Shown piece by piece: positions 11,652 through 21,953 of a DNA stretch of 64,000 bases. The position numbers and the translations under genes are program-made. The DNA lies in the NCBI GenBank assembly GCA_002749535.1, contig MZZL01000064.1, positions 124,001 to 188,000 of the forward strand. Reading direction: 5' to 3'. The number at the start of each line of letters is the position of its first letter. The first letter of the stretch is position 1. The DNA is from Apophysomyces variabilis. Its lineage: Eukaryota > Mucoromycota > Mucoromycetes > Mucorales > Mucoraceae. Under the pieces are notes generated by a model. It was not told the origin of the DNA and searched no databases. It was given only the letters and a program-made list of their open reading frames with translations.

Positions 11652-13446
11652 ATGGATTTTCAGTGGTACACTTCGCTCACGACCGACTCCAACGAAGTTG
11701 ATGTTTCTTCATTCTTTTTGGATGCAGTCAATGGAAGTGGAACTTCCCCGGAAAATGTAGCCATGGCAACGGGCGCTGGAAACGATATTGTTCAATACTT
11801 GTTAGACTCTTCTGGAACATTTTCCACTGAAGAGTCAGTTTTCTCTTCGCCAGACCAGAAAACAGCTGAGCTATTTGAAACAAACTTCGTTTCTGCAAGC
11901 AGTCCTGGGCGGCAAGAAAGTATCACAGGCACTCTTCCAATGGCAGTAACAACCACCGACCTTGCTCCAAACGATCCGATCATCGTACCTCAAGAAACTA
12001 TAGCAACGCAACAGTGGGTAACAAGTGTGATTCCTTCCGTGAACAGAACGCCGCAAGGAAGTAACGGAAACACGAGGAGACCCATCGGGAAGAAGAACCG
12101 CGAACCTATTTTTGTGACAGAATCACCGGAAAACATTTACAAGAAAAAGAGACAGAAAAATACTGGGGAAGAGAAAGAAGGCAATTTTCCTCCAGGGCCT
12201 TCATCATCTTCGTCTAATGATGAAGGCGAATTGGAAGATATAGCTGAAGGCACATATAGTGCTAATCTTAAGCAAATGACCTCCAAAGAACGGCGGCAAC
12301 TCCGTAACAAAATATCTGCTCGTAACTTTAGAGTGCGAAGGAAAGGTACCACAAGGAAGAATCAATTCTTCTTTTACTAAGAAATCAACAACAATAGAGT
12401 ACCTTGGTCAACTGGAAACCCAAATTCAAGAGCAAGAAACACGTATTAAACAGCTAGAGGACGAAAATAGACAGCTACGCAAATCAAACGAGGAGCTTAT
12501 ACTTAAGCTGCAACAATGGGAACAGACTAGCAACCCAGTTGTGGTGACTCCGCCTACAACGTACGAGAGACAACTTCCAGAACCACCAAGCATTGTTCCC
12601 TTTGATTTGGATATTCTTCCTTGTCTGGATTTTGGCAATGCTGGCCGAAACACATTCCATCTGTCATACGCTGTTATGCCGGACTGGGACTTTGCCCGTT
12701 TACTCTCGGAAGCTGCAAAGGATGAAAGTGGAGAACAGTTACTGCGCCTCTACCCACTCTTTGCACCAGCCATCATGTCGATAGTCCTGAGGCACACGTT
12801 TATGCTGCATTATGAGGCATTTTTAATGAGTTCATTTCCGTACAACAATACTTCATTGGTCTTATCCAAAAATTCAAGGGCGAAATCGAAGTTTATGGAT
12901 AGCACTCATCTCGATGACTTTGCTAGGACATTGGAAAACATGGCCTCACTTGCAGAAGCTGATATGGCGGAGAAGAGGCATAAACCAGCTGATCATGCAT
13001 GCAGGAAAGAGACTGAAGCAAAACATGCAGTAAACACCGATTCACATCAGTCTCTGGAAGATGATGATGAACTTACCACAGAGCAGATCTACGAACTGTT
13101 GCTTACTAAATGCTATAAATACTACACGTTCATGCGAGTACGAGGGGTTTCGCACGATGAGATCATCGAGCGAGCCAGAAAGTGTATCAAGGCCGAGCGA
13201 CAACGTCAACGAGAGAAGGCTCTCGGTATAAAATCGACAGCTCATCGTTTACGTGCCATGGCAGCATTTGTTTCAGTAGCTGGAAACTTGTTACGCCATC
13301 CTGATCGAACGCCTCAAGTGTGGAAAGTTCTTTCTGATAGCCGAACAATCAATCCCCCCGCCCGAATTATGGACGGCCCATCCTCGTCTCACCGATCCAT
13401 CCTGTTTAAACAACCATTACGTGCCCTGCGTATGTCCCGTCATTGA
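11652..13446 (+). CDS. bZIP transcription factor, ATF/CREB-like
   Basis: A nuclear DNA-binding factor of 580 residues from two exons (11652-12345 and 12398-13446; 52-nt GT-AG intron). The basic region is around residues 215-232: RRQLRNKISARNFRVRRK, with the N-x2-S-A-x2-F-R-x-R-R-K pattern of ATF/CREB-type fungal factors. The intron falls exactly at the basic region/zipper boundary. After it comes EYLGQLETQIQEQ and a leucine zipper of about five heptads (to about residue 275). The N-terminal 200 residues are Ser/Thr-rich and acidic, which suits an activation domain (inference). The long C-terminal part (about 300-580) ends in an Arg-rich helix and has no domain I recognise. A CRE-like site in its own promoter suggests possible autoregulation. 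Confidence 0.88.
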
Positions 13447-13861
13447 TTTCTTCCCTTACCACATGAATTATTATTTGATTTCCTAGCTTACTAGACGATT
13501 ATGACAGTCAGCTCTCGTTGATCGTTATGTCATCTTCCGTTATGTTCATATCGTAGTGACTCTCAGTAAAACACTGTGAATTACCCTTTTTGTCTTGAAA
13601 ATAGACAAGTTGGCTCCTGCAACAAGACAATGAGGAAGTGATGGAAAGTAAAGCTTCGAGCTTCAGCAATGGATTTTCTTCTTTCCTTTTTCTACGGAAG
13701 GTATGGTATGTCATATACGCCCAGCATCCACATGGTTCGAGCAGTTCACCTATTCGTCATGTCATCGTTATTTGATGTATACAATATATGCCAAAAAAAG
13801 AAGAGTCGTATTCTTTTAGTAAAGACGGAGTTGCCTAACTTCTTGATCCTTTTTCCCTTCC
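13447..13861. other. Spacer between bZIP gene and vfa1
   Basis: 415 bp, AT-rich, holding the bZIP 3' region and the vfa1 promoter. No gene or repeat seen; a 68-residue minus-strand frame is taken as chance. Confidence 0.5.
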
Positions 13862-14494
13862 ATGACCCAAACTTCTAGATTACAGAATCTTTATGTTGCA
13901 CGTTTAGCAGCCCAAGAAAGACCTTGTTTTGTTTGTAGCAAATTTACTTCGGTTGTTTTGACGTCTGCTGATAACAGCAACAGCGATTGGTTCTACATTT
14001 GCCGTTCTCACCTCGGTGATTCCAACTTTTGCTCGCAGTTCGGCCGGCCGAACTCTCCTCAAGCGAAGCGTTCAACACCAAGACCCCAGCAAGAACTATC
14101 CAAAGATCAAAAGAGGGAAAGCGATAGCATGAGTGATCTCATGGCCAGTATAGGGTCTGCTTGGAAGTCATGGCGCGGCAAGTCGGAGACGGATGACAAG
14201 GAGAAAAAGGAAGAAAACGGTGAAGACAAAAAGAAGGAGGAAGGAGAGGAAGCAAAGAAGAAAGAGTCTGAACAGCCCAAGAACAGGTCTGAAGCAGAAG
14301 AACAACGAGCTTCGACCGAAATCGTGGAATCCCCTGTAGTACGACCACAGCAAGCTCCTCGATTCATTCTACATCGCGATTATTTTTACTTACGACAGCG
14401 GGAGCAACTGAAAAAGATACAGAAAAAGGAAGCTGCAGAAAAACTCGGATCCATCCAATTTCCAGAAGTACCCAAGAATCGACCGGGTCATTAA
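13862..14494 (+). CDS. vfa1: Vps4-associated protein 1 (Vfa1)
   Basis: Vfa1 binds the AAA-ATPase Vps4, which disassembles ESCRT-III at endosomes. The gene is a single 210-residue exon. The N-terminal half shows the family's Cys/His pattern: LQNLYVARLAAQERPCFVCS (residues 7-26), then DWFYICRSHLGDSNFC (about 41-56), consistent with a zinc-binding fold. The middle is a long Lys/Glu-rich coiled stretch (about 90-150). The end carries the conserved APRFILHRDYFYLRQRE segment (about 165-180), followed by a Lys-rich helix and EVPKNRPG. Domain order and length match fungal Vfa1. I see no intron and no defect. Confidence 0.88.
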   Translation: MTQTSRLQNLYVARLAAQERPCFVCSKFTSVVLTSADNSNSDWFYICRSHLGDSNFCSQFGRPNSPQAKRSTPRPQQELSKDQKRESDSMSDLMASIGSAWKSWRGKSETDDKEKKEENGEDKKKEEGEEAKKKESEQPKNRSEAEEQRASTEIVESPVVRPQQAPRFILHRDYFYLRQREQLKKIQKKEAAEKLGSIQFPEVPKNRPGH

Positions 14495-14608
14495 ATGCGG
14501 GAAAATGATAGACGCCCTATCCCCAACGAACATGCAAAGACATTAGTCTGCAATCATTGTTAAATTTAAATTAATCTTATCTAGTTGTAAAGATCTATTT
14601 ACGTTAAG

Positions 14609-14938
14609 TTAGTTTACACTTCTGCTGATCCCTGCCGTATTCAAAGGTAATATTGTCAGCTCTGTCCGCTTACAGATGTCGGGCACCAAGAGGGACAAAA
14701 TGACAGTTTGATCAGGTGATTGTCTACCTTGTTGCGTTAGCAATAGAGTTAAACATGAACAAAAGCCATTTAATCTACGCAACGGGGAAAGGAAACGAAT
14801 AAGATCAAATTTATCCAAACGAGCCATCTGCCGCTTAGAAAGGCGACTACGTCTTAATGTATTACTCGGATGATGTCGGTCTGAATGAACGTTAAGAAGC
14901 GTGGACCATTGGAGAACAGTATCAGGTATCAGATATAC
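14609..14938 (-). CDS. Unassigned coding-like exon
   Basis: An open stretch of 109 codons follows a good acceptor (GGATAG at 14944-14939). It ends in a stop at 14609. An internal ATG lies at 14827. The composition looks protein-like, for example RRSRLSKRQMARLDKFDLI and RFLSPLRRLN. I found no upstream exon with matching phase and recognise no family. It may be the last exon of an unmodelled gene, a decayed gene or chance. Confidence 0.22.
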   Translation of the reverse strand, partial: VYLIPDTVLQWSTLLNVHSDRHHPSNTLRRSRLSKRQMARLDKFDLIRFLSPLRRLNGFCSCLTLLLTQQGRQSPDQTVILSLLVPDICKRTELTILPLNTAGISRSVN

Positions 14939-15142
14939 CTATCCTGCTTCTCGTATAGCTAGATGTGGTTGTAATGAGGCTACAGCTATATCCAGCTTCT
15001 GTACATATGCAGGTGAAGGCTGGCATACAAGCGTAATTCTCTGCTCGCTATTCCTTTAATATGTGGAAATGATCGGGTTAAAGGTCGATAACCCATGGCC
15101 CTATATCTGTGCCGCTTATATCAGTTTAAATCCAATGTGCAG

Positions 15143-15360
15143 GACGCTTGGAAGATTTTCTCGAATCAGGCGCACGATTTCTTAGAGCAAGTGATGATCC
15201 TTCCGATAATGGCACACCACCTTGGTTTTATAGTCGCCGCCTGCACGCCAGGTTTCACGACGCACGGGCGAAACCATGCAGGTCGAGATTGGTTGTTCAC
15301 AGTTTGACGAGACCGTTCTTACACATCATAACCCAAAGGAAGAAATACGCATGCACGTAA
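15143..15360 (+). CDS. Unassigned coding-like exon
   Basis: After an acceptor-like AATGTGCAG (ending 15142), an open frame reads GRLEDFLESGARFLRASDDP and DNGTPPWFYSRRLHARFHDA, a composition much like a real soluble protein. A possible donor lies at about 15286, after CCATGCAG; otherwise it stops at 15360. No start exon could be joined and no family is recognised. It may be a gene remnant. Confidence 0.2.
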
Positions 15361-15914
15361 AACGTCTACTCTTCCTTGCTTTCATTCCTCTTGCTACTGC
15401 CCCTTTCTTTCTCATTGAGGAACAAAGCAAATAAGTTTGTGACAAACGAAAGAAAATATAGAGGCCAACGTAAAAGGGCACATTATGCGCAAGACGATTG
15501 GATTTTCAGTTTTGTGCGATTCTGCGTCATCCCATGTTAAGAATAGATATATGGTTGCAGAAGGCGTCCCTGCAATGGATAACAAAAAAGGTTATTCATG
15601 ATCTTTCACAATTTGCAAAGGTTGCTGTTAGCATCCTTTTGGTGCGCAATAACGCAGCTGTGTTTAAACAGCCAAACTCGATTTACCGCCGTTTGTTTAC
15701 AAATACTTCATCTCTGCAACTTTCTGTGGACGAATACCCCAAGTTGTTTTCAGGTTATATATATTGCAGCTCTCAAATCGCTTAGAAAAAGCGTGACCGA
15801 GAGCAAGTGCCGTGGTCTATTCCGAAAGAACAAGAGCGTAAAGACGTATATCGGTAGCTATCCGTGGGTAAGGATCGCGGTTATAAAGTAGCTGATGTTA
15901 CTCGAGAACAACGT

Positions 15915-15947
15915 AGAAAGGAAAGGAAAGGAAAGAGAGGAAACGAG
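15915..15947 (+). repeat. Purine-rich GGAAA repeat
   Basis: Several imperfect copies of GGAAA within a longer purine-rich tract, about 250 bp upstream of the alpha-galactosidase start. It is a simple repeat, possibly promoter-associated. Confidence 0.55.
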
Positions 15948-16187
15948 TGGCAATAGAAATCGAGTAGGAGTCATAAACCGGTGAAGTAAAAGTAGGTTGC
16001 GAAGAATTAGAGGGACAAGATGATATGGAGAGATAGAAGAGGACTAACGAAAGCAGAGGTACCCATTATCTGAGTAGTAGTAGTACGTGCTATTATCGAA
16101 TAGAATCAAGAGCATCAAGACCGCCAAGGACCTTTCTATCTAAAGATCCGAGCAATTTCTCTGTTGTAGGACTGTTCTTCTCGTGTC

Positions 16188-18392
16188 ATGCGTGTCCTGT
16201 ATTTGTATTTAGGCGTCTTGGCGTTCGTATTAGGGGTCGGTGCCACCAGCATGAACTTATTTACCGCTCTATCGGACGCTACGCCAACTGTGTACATTCG
16301 TTATACATGCAATGGAGAGGAAAAAATTGCGTCTCAAAAGCTGACGAATCCTTCCATCGCTGGACATCTTTCAGTCGACAAACGCATATCCAAATTAGAC
16401 GACAACAAGTTTGAATTGAGTCTTATTCTAACAGCAGGCGACAAGAACGTGCGTTTGCAACAGTTAGAATTTTTGTTTGATGCTCGTTTTTCAAATGAGA
16501 CAATGTTAGCCGAAGGCTTCCAAAGCTGGAGCCAGACGCGCGAAATGGATAAACACAATAGCATGGTGCCGATACTAAAACCGGTTGCGTGGGTGACCCA
16601 GTTTGACCTGCAAGGGTAAGATAGCAACACATACGATATAGATGATATTAAACATGGGACGTCTTTGTATTCTAGAGATTACCAGTTTTTCAACTATTCT
16701 GGCCAACAAGGGTTTATCCATTCGACAGGCTATACGTATTTTCGGCATCCCAATGGAGAGTTGCTCTTCCTAGGTTCCACATCAGAAGACAGCGGATACA
16801 CATACTTCAAGGCTGATTTTCAAAACAACCAATTGAGCATCTATAAGGACGTGTTTGGGAAAGTCCTGCCCGCTGCAACAACGCTGTCATTGAATATCTT
16901 CATCACTAAGAAGAACTACAGAGAGTTGAAAGATATCTGGAACGAATATGCCTGTTATTATCCCCGTCATATTGATACGCCTTCTCGTCATCTGACTGGC
17001 TGGACTTCTTGGTACAATACTTACGAACGTGTTACTGAGAAGGATGTAGTGGATAATTTGGAAGCCTTTAAGGAGCATGGTTATCCAATTGATGTATTCC
17101 AGATCGATGATGGCTTTGAAAGGGCAATCGGTGACTGGCTAGATGTGGCAACGGAGAAGTTCCCCAAGGGTATGGAATACCTTGCCACCGAAATCCAGAA
17201 AGCGGGATATCTGCCTGGTCTATGGCTTGCGCCCTTTGCCGCCGGCTTCAAGAGTAAAATTGCCAAAGAACATCCCGAATGGCTGTTGACGAATGATGAT
17301 GGCTCATTTCTTGTCGCTGGTCCTAATTGGGGAGGCTTCTATGCGCTCGATATATACAATCCTGAAGTCCGAGATTATCTACAGCATGTTCTTGATACTG
17401 TTATTGATGTATGGGGTTATAGGTTGCTGAAACTTGACTTTTTGTTTGCCACTGCAATGATTCCAAGGCAAGGAAAATCAAGAGGAGAGATCATGTGGGA
17501 CGCGGTGACAATGATCGAAGAACTAACAAAGAAGCGGGCTATTATACTTGGTTCAGGGGTTCCTTTACCGGCCACTTGGGGTCGGTTTCACTATTGTCGT
17601 GTGAGTAGCGATGCGTCGCCCTGGTGGGACCATTTTATCCTTCGTCTAGCCAATGTGCGAGAACGCGTAGCTACAGCAAACGCTTTGGTTTCCAATCTGC
17701 ACCGATGGCCAATGTCCTCCATGTTTGGTACCGATCCAGATGTCTTTTTCATCAGATCAAATAACAACAAGCTTTCAAAGGATGAGCGGTACACACTCTG
17801 CGTATTGAACACGATCCTCGGTCAAATGACGCTAATGTCTGACAATGTTCACAGCTATGAAGCGAGAGAGCATCAGTTATATGCATCTACCTTTCCTAAA
17901 GCGGAAGCAGAGATCAGTACAGTTGTTCAGGTTATGCCGGACATCTATCAACTAAACTATACGTGCAACCAGCTCAGTTACGTTACTTTCTCAAACATAT
18001 CGCCCTCCCCATCCAGTGTTAGATTACCGGACAATGGCAAATATTACTTTGAGAAATCCAACGTACTGAACGGCGATAATGTGGAATGGTATCCTCCTGG
18101 CGCATCAGTGTTATTGAGAGCGCATGAAACCAGGACCTTTCTGCAGGTTTCCGGCCGGTTTATGGGATCAACAGCGCACCTGATAACTGGTTGGGAACTT
18201 GATGTATGGGAAGAGAAGGGAGATCGAATCAATGTCTCTTTGAAATCCATGCCGAAACGCTGTTCTGCAGCCGTTTATATCCAGATAGAGCCAGAGACCA
18301 CAACGTTACCAACGGTGTATGTAGATGGCAGGAAAGTGGATGTCGTGCGATTTGACCACCCTACTCTATCCATTGCCCGCTTCACTGTATAG
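16188..18392 (+). CDS. Secreted alpha-galactosidase, glycoside hydrolase family 36 type
   Basis: Predicted to release terminal alpha-galactose from oligosaccharides such as raffinose outside the cell. Two exons (16188-16615 and 16676-18392) give 714 residues. A hydrophobic signal peptide spans about residues 1-20. A beta-sandwich-like N-terminal domain precedes a clan GH-D barrel with TGWTSWYNTY, DVFQIDDGFE and GDW. The catalytic pair is visible: nucleophile Asp397 in LLKLDFLF and acid/base Asp455 in CRVSSDASPWW (roles assigned from the family). A C-terminal beta domain closes the protein. Several N-glycosylation sequons fit secretion. The stop lies 96 bp from the stop of the convergent coq5 gene. 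Substrate preference within the family cannot be read from sequence. Confidence 0.85.
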
Positions 18393-18488
18393 ATGCAAAA
18401 TAACATGGTAGGATGTTTTATTGTATCTCAAATACGCTTATTTCCAGTCCTTTTTTCCTTTCCTCTTCATTCCTTCGTCTATTTCTCC

Positions 18489-19650
18489 CTAAATCTTATA
18501 ACCACTATGGATCGATGCCACACCAAACGTGAGATCTTCATAACCTTTACCCACTGTAGCAAAACCTGCATCTGAAATCATTTGAGCAAATTCTTCTTGT
18601 GGCGGGAATTTCCGGATGCTTTCAACGAGGTATTGGTATGAATCACGATCGTTAGCAATGATCTGACCCAAAGCTGGGATGATATCGAAAGAATAGATGT
18701 CGTATAACCTTTTTGTGAGAGTGAGAGCAATTATATGATACTGTCAATGAGGGCACTGTTGAGCTTCATTCCGCTACTTACTTTCCAATGACAGGATTAT
18801 CCACTCTGCTGAATTCTAAACACATAAATCTTCCGCCAGGCTTTAGTACACGGTAAGCCTCCTTGACCACTTTATCAACATGGGTACAGTTACGGATACC
18901 AAAAGCAATGGTATATACATCCACCGATTCATCAGGGATATCATCTAAATGTTCTGCATTTTGAACTAAGAAGCGAGCTTGATTTGCTGCATGCACACAA
19001 TTAAATCTGATGTTCAATGAATCTTCCCTTTCCATTCTTACTATTTGCATAAGGAGAAGTTTGGAATCGTTTCTTTCCTTCTTCCAACATATGAGGGTTA
19101 ATGTCAACCATGGTCACTTCAGCCGTCGAGTCATGATGGATATTCCTGCAGTAATCCAAAAACCGCAATGCAATATCACCTGGTCGAGACGAAAAAACAA
19201 TAGAAGATGGAATGAAAAGATAAAGTATTAATATATGATGGAGTCATCCACTTGTTTGCCACTTGCCTGTACCACCAGCTACATCAAGAAGCTTGGTTCC
19301 TGGACCAGGTGCCATGTTGCGAATAAACTGATCCTTCCACACGCGGTGGACACCCATGCTCATTGCATCATTCATGACATCGTATTTTGAAGCAACATTA
19401 GCAAAGACCTTGTGCACTAACGCCGTTTGTTAAAACTTAATAGCGTTCTTGGCGCACAGCGCTCCTTACCAAGCGATTCCTTTTCTTCTTCAGCGACGTC
19501 GCGAAAACCAAAGTGAGTTAATTTTGGTTGAGAGTCCTTTTTTTCAAAATCCTGAGGCGTGGAGAATATAGATCGGCGTGCATAAGAGACAATGGGAGTG
19601 CGTTGCAGCACGCGACGGTGAGCAAGAAGGACACGGGACATAGCTTGCAT
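18489..19650 (-). CDS. coq5: Coq5, ubiquinone-synthesis C-methyltransferase
   Basis: A mitochondrial SAM-dependent C-methyltransferase that methylates the benzoquinone ring in coenzyme Q synthesis. Minus-strand exons are 19650-19470, 19416-19267, 19179-19042, 18986-18782 and 18708-18489, giving 297 residues. The N-terminus ([19 protein letters not shown]) is Arg-rich and non-acidic, as for mitochondrial import; an in-frame ATG at 19734 would lengthen it but looks less like a presequence. UbiE/COQ5 signatures follow: [22 protein letters not shown]-binding [20 protein letters not shown] and [13 protein letters not shown]. The second intron (19266-19180) starts with GC rather than GT, and its splice is required to form GGTGD. 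Nothing is missing. Confidence 0.94.
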
Positions 19651-20408
19651 ACAATAAATATTTGTAGGATGTTGCCCATAGGTTTCAAGCAAATTGCCCA
19701 TTTCCGTGACTGCCTGCCTTTTCGATTCGAACATGGCCCTTGCCCGATCATTGGATATGTCTATATCGACCGATCACATCGTTGAATGCCAATACATCTA
19801 TCTCCTATTTTGTATACGTTCCCGGCATGTTGGACAATGAATTCTGCAATTCATCTTCTTTAAGCGTTAAACGGACCCTCTCAGTATTTCAAACATATCT
19901 GTCATAAAAGACAATGTAGCCTTATTGGATTATCACATATCGAATAAAAAAAATTTCCAAGATAAATGATAGTTTCAGGTTTTGTTTCGCGGAAAACAAA
20001 TCATTTACTGTCATTTAAAAAGCTATCATCAAATTGCACCATTGACCTGATTTCGGAGGCGGGTGTGGCTGAAAGTTTGTCCGGATCTGATAAGCCGCGG
20101 CATCACAAAATGCCGAGATATAACCTCAGACCAGGTGTTGGATTTTTTCATACGTCGCACATGCTGTGGAATGCTAAAAAAGAAATAAGATACTCTTTAA
20201 CATCTCTTTTATTTCAAGGTTTATCAATTAAATTACTAATAGTACGAAATTGCAAGAGGTGATATGCCAGTTAAATATAGTAGAGAAAACAAAGATATAT
20301 CCTATCAGAATATGTAGTCTATACTGATAAAACTTATGGAAAGAATTGGGAGTGGGGGAAAGAAATGCGAGATGCTTAATAAGCTTGACGACCGGCGACG
20401 ATATGGAA
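19651..20408. other. Spacer: coq5 promoter and erg3 3' region
   Basis: Both flanking genes are on the minus strand. This 758-bp AT-rich spacer should hold the coq5 promoter and the erg3 3' untranslated region. A 98-residue plus-strand frame at 19966-20262 has no family features. Confidence 0.45.
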
Positions 20409-21585
20409 TTAATTGGCCTTTGCTTTGGCACCCCTTAATGTCTCAGCTTCAATGATTTCGGCTTCCTTGGCCTGTTGTGCCATGATGCTTTGGTTGTTGC
20501 GAAGACTGACATCGTATTGTTCGTCAGTGGGTTGACGATGCGAGCTACCTAACTTATCCCAGAACGTAAAGTATTGACCGTAATTGTAGTTGAAATACAA
20601 ATGATGAACAGCGTGGTGAGCGCTTGTGTTGATGATGGTTGATCTCGAGATAAAGTTTCCTACCGATCATTTATAGTTAGAGATCAAAGGAAACAAGTAA
20701 CCGAGATTGGTGTATACCATCGTGAATCATAACCGTCCAGACATTGACAAAGACAAACATAGCAATGTACAACCATTTGTGCATTGGAAGAAAGTACACA
20801 TAGAGATGGTAAGGCACTGATTGAAGATAGCCGTCTACCGGATGGAAAGCGTGCGATGCAAATGGCGTTGGAACTATACCAAGTTTTAATTTAGGGCATA
20901 TGCTGACTTTCATTGCTGTGTCATACCGATCCACTTATGGTGAGGCTAAACATATTAAGTAGATAAAAGTCAGAGCTAAATTCTATTGTCGAAAAGAAAA
21001 AGACCATACCTTGTGTAAGTGTTTGTAGATAAGGGGGTGGTGCAGCCAACGGTGAATCCAATAGATACCACAGTCAGTAAAGAATAAGAAGACGGGAATG
21101 GACAGGAGAATGAATCCCCAATCGGCGAGTGTGGAAGGTGTGCCACTATAGAGTAACGAATAGCCGTTGACCTCACCAACAAACCAGGGAACAGTTAATA
21201 CTAAGGAACATTCCATTTCGTTTAGAAATCAACGTTCTTTCTCCTTGACAGCTGTATGTTTAGATAGCTTACGCGAGAAGCCGGGAATGGCGCTCATGGC
21301 ACATTCGATCTCTTTCCGGACTTGATTCTTCAGGAATTTAGGGTGCTTCATCATGTCGTGGTCGAAGAAGACATAATATGAAAACAGGGCAAAGCCGAAA
21401 TAGAAAATCCAGCCACCTATTGTCACCATGATGAAGATCGAAAGGGATTGGCGCCAAACATCGTCGCGCTGCCATTCGGATGTGAACATGTCTGTGGTTA
21501 CATTTCCGGGCAGCTGTTGCGGGAGCCACTTCTGATAGAAGGAGTCAAAGAAGTAATCATCAGCGTACTCCAGAACAGTGTCCAT
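20409..21585 (-). CDS. erg3: Erg3, sterol C-5 desaturase
   Basis: An ER membrane di-iron enzyme that introduces the C-5(6) double bond in ergosterol synthesis. Loss is known to modify azole response in other fungi. Five exons (21585-21273, 21200-21010, 20945-20927, 20873-20718, 20659-20409) give 309 residues. All three fatty-acid-hydroxylase histidine boxes are present: HRWLHH, HKPHH and HHAVHH. The second box is assembled across a splice junction and a 19-nt exon. Hydrophobic segments fit a multi-pass ER protein, and [13 protein letters not shown] is the usual Erg3 signature. The C-terminus is a short Lys/Ala-rich tail without a clear dilysine ER signal. It is divergent from the glutamate decarboxylase gene. 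Confidence 0.93.
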
Positions 21586-21953
21586 GGATACTTTTGCAAG
21601 GGTAAAACGTTAGAAACGAAAATAAACTGAGGAGAGAAGTCCAAGGGCCCTTTTGTACCTAATCGATTATCTGAGATTTAATGTTTTTTTTGTACACGGG
21701 GACTAACGTCTGTATCCAAGTCCGTTCAGGTGGAAATTTCGGCGATGGATCACACCACAAAATTGACTCTTCCCTTAGGTTTCACGAGGTACCAGTCAAA
21801 CATGGAGCAGGAACATCTAATATATCTATCAAAAAATTTGATATGCATGGGTTTTGTTTACGTCATGTTGATCCTGACAATAACTGAAAAAAAAAGAAAC
21901 AAATAAAAAGATGATCTGCATGGATACTAAACCTATTCTGTCTCTTTCACGGT
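21586..21953. promoter_or_regulatory. Divergent promoter region of erg3 and glutamate decarboxylase
   Basis: 368 bp separate the two start codons. No specific site could be assigned. A short ATG-led frame just upstream of 21954 is out of frame with the decarboxylase. Confidence 0.5.

Larger units (their letters stand above)
14495..16187. other. Long spacer between vfa1 and the alpha-galactosidase gene, with coding-like fragments
   Basis: 1.7 kb without a recognised gene. It contains two coding-like pieces, listed separately (minus 14609-14938 and plus 15143-15360). A purine-rich tract with GGAAA repeats lies at 15915-15947. The right end should hold the promoter of the secreted alpha-galactosidase gene. 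Confidence 0.45.

Noticed and set aside
14107..14367. Serine- and phenylalanine-rich frames antisense to vfa1
   Set aside because: They are the complement of the Lys/Glu-rich coiled stretch of Vfa1, which automatically gives Ser/Phe/Leu-rich frames.
19966..20262. A 98-codon plus-strand frame between coq5 and erg3
   Set aside because: It begins in AT-rich sequence, has no family features and lies in the expected coq5 promoter.
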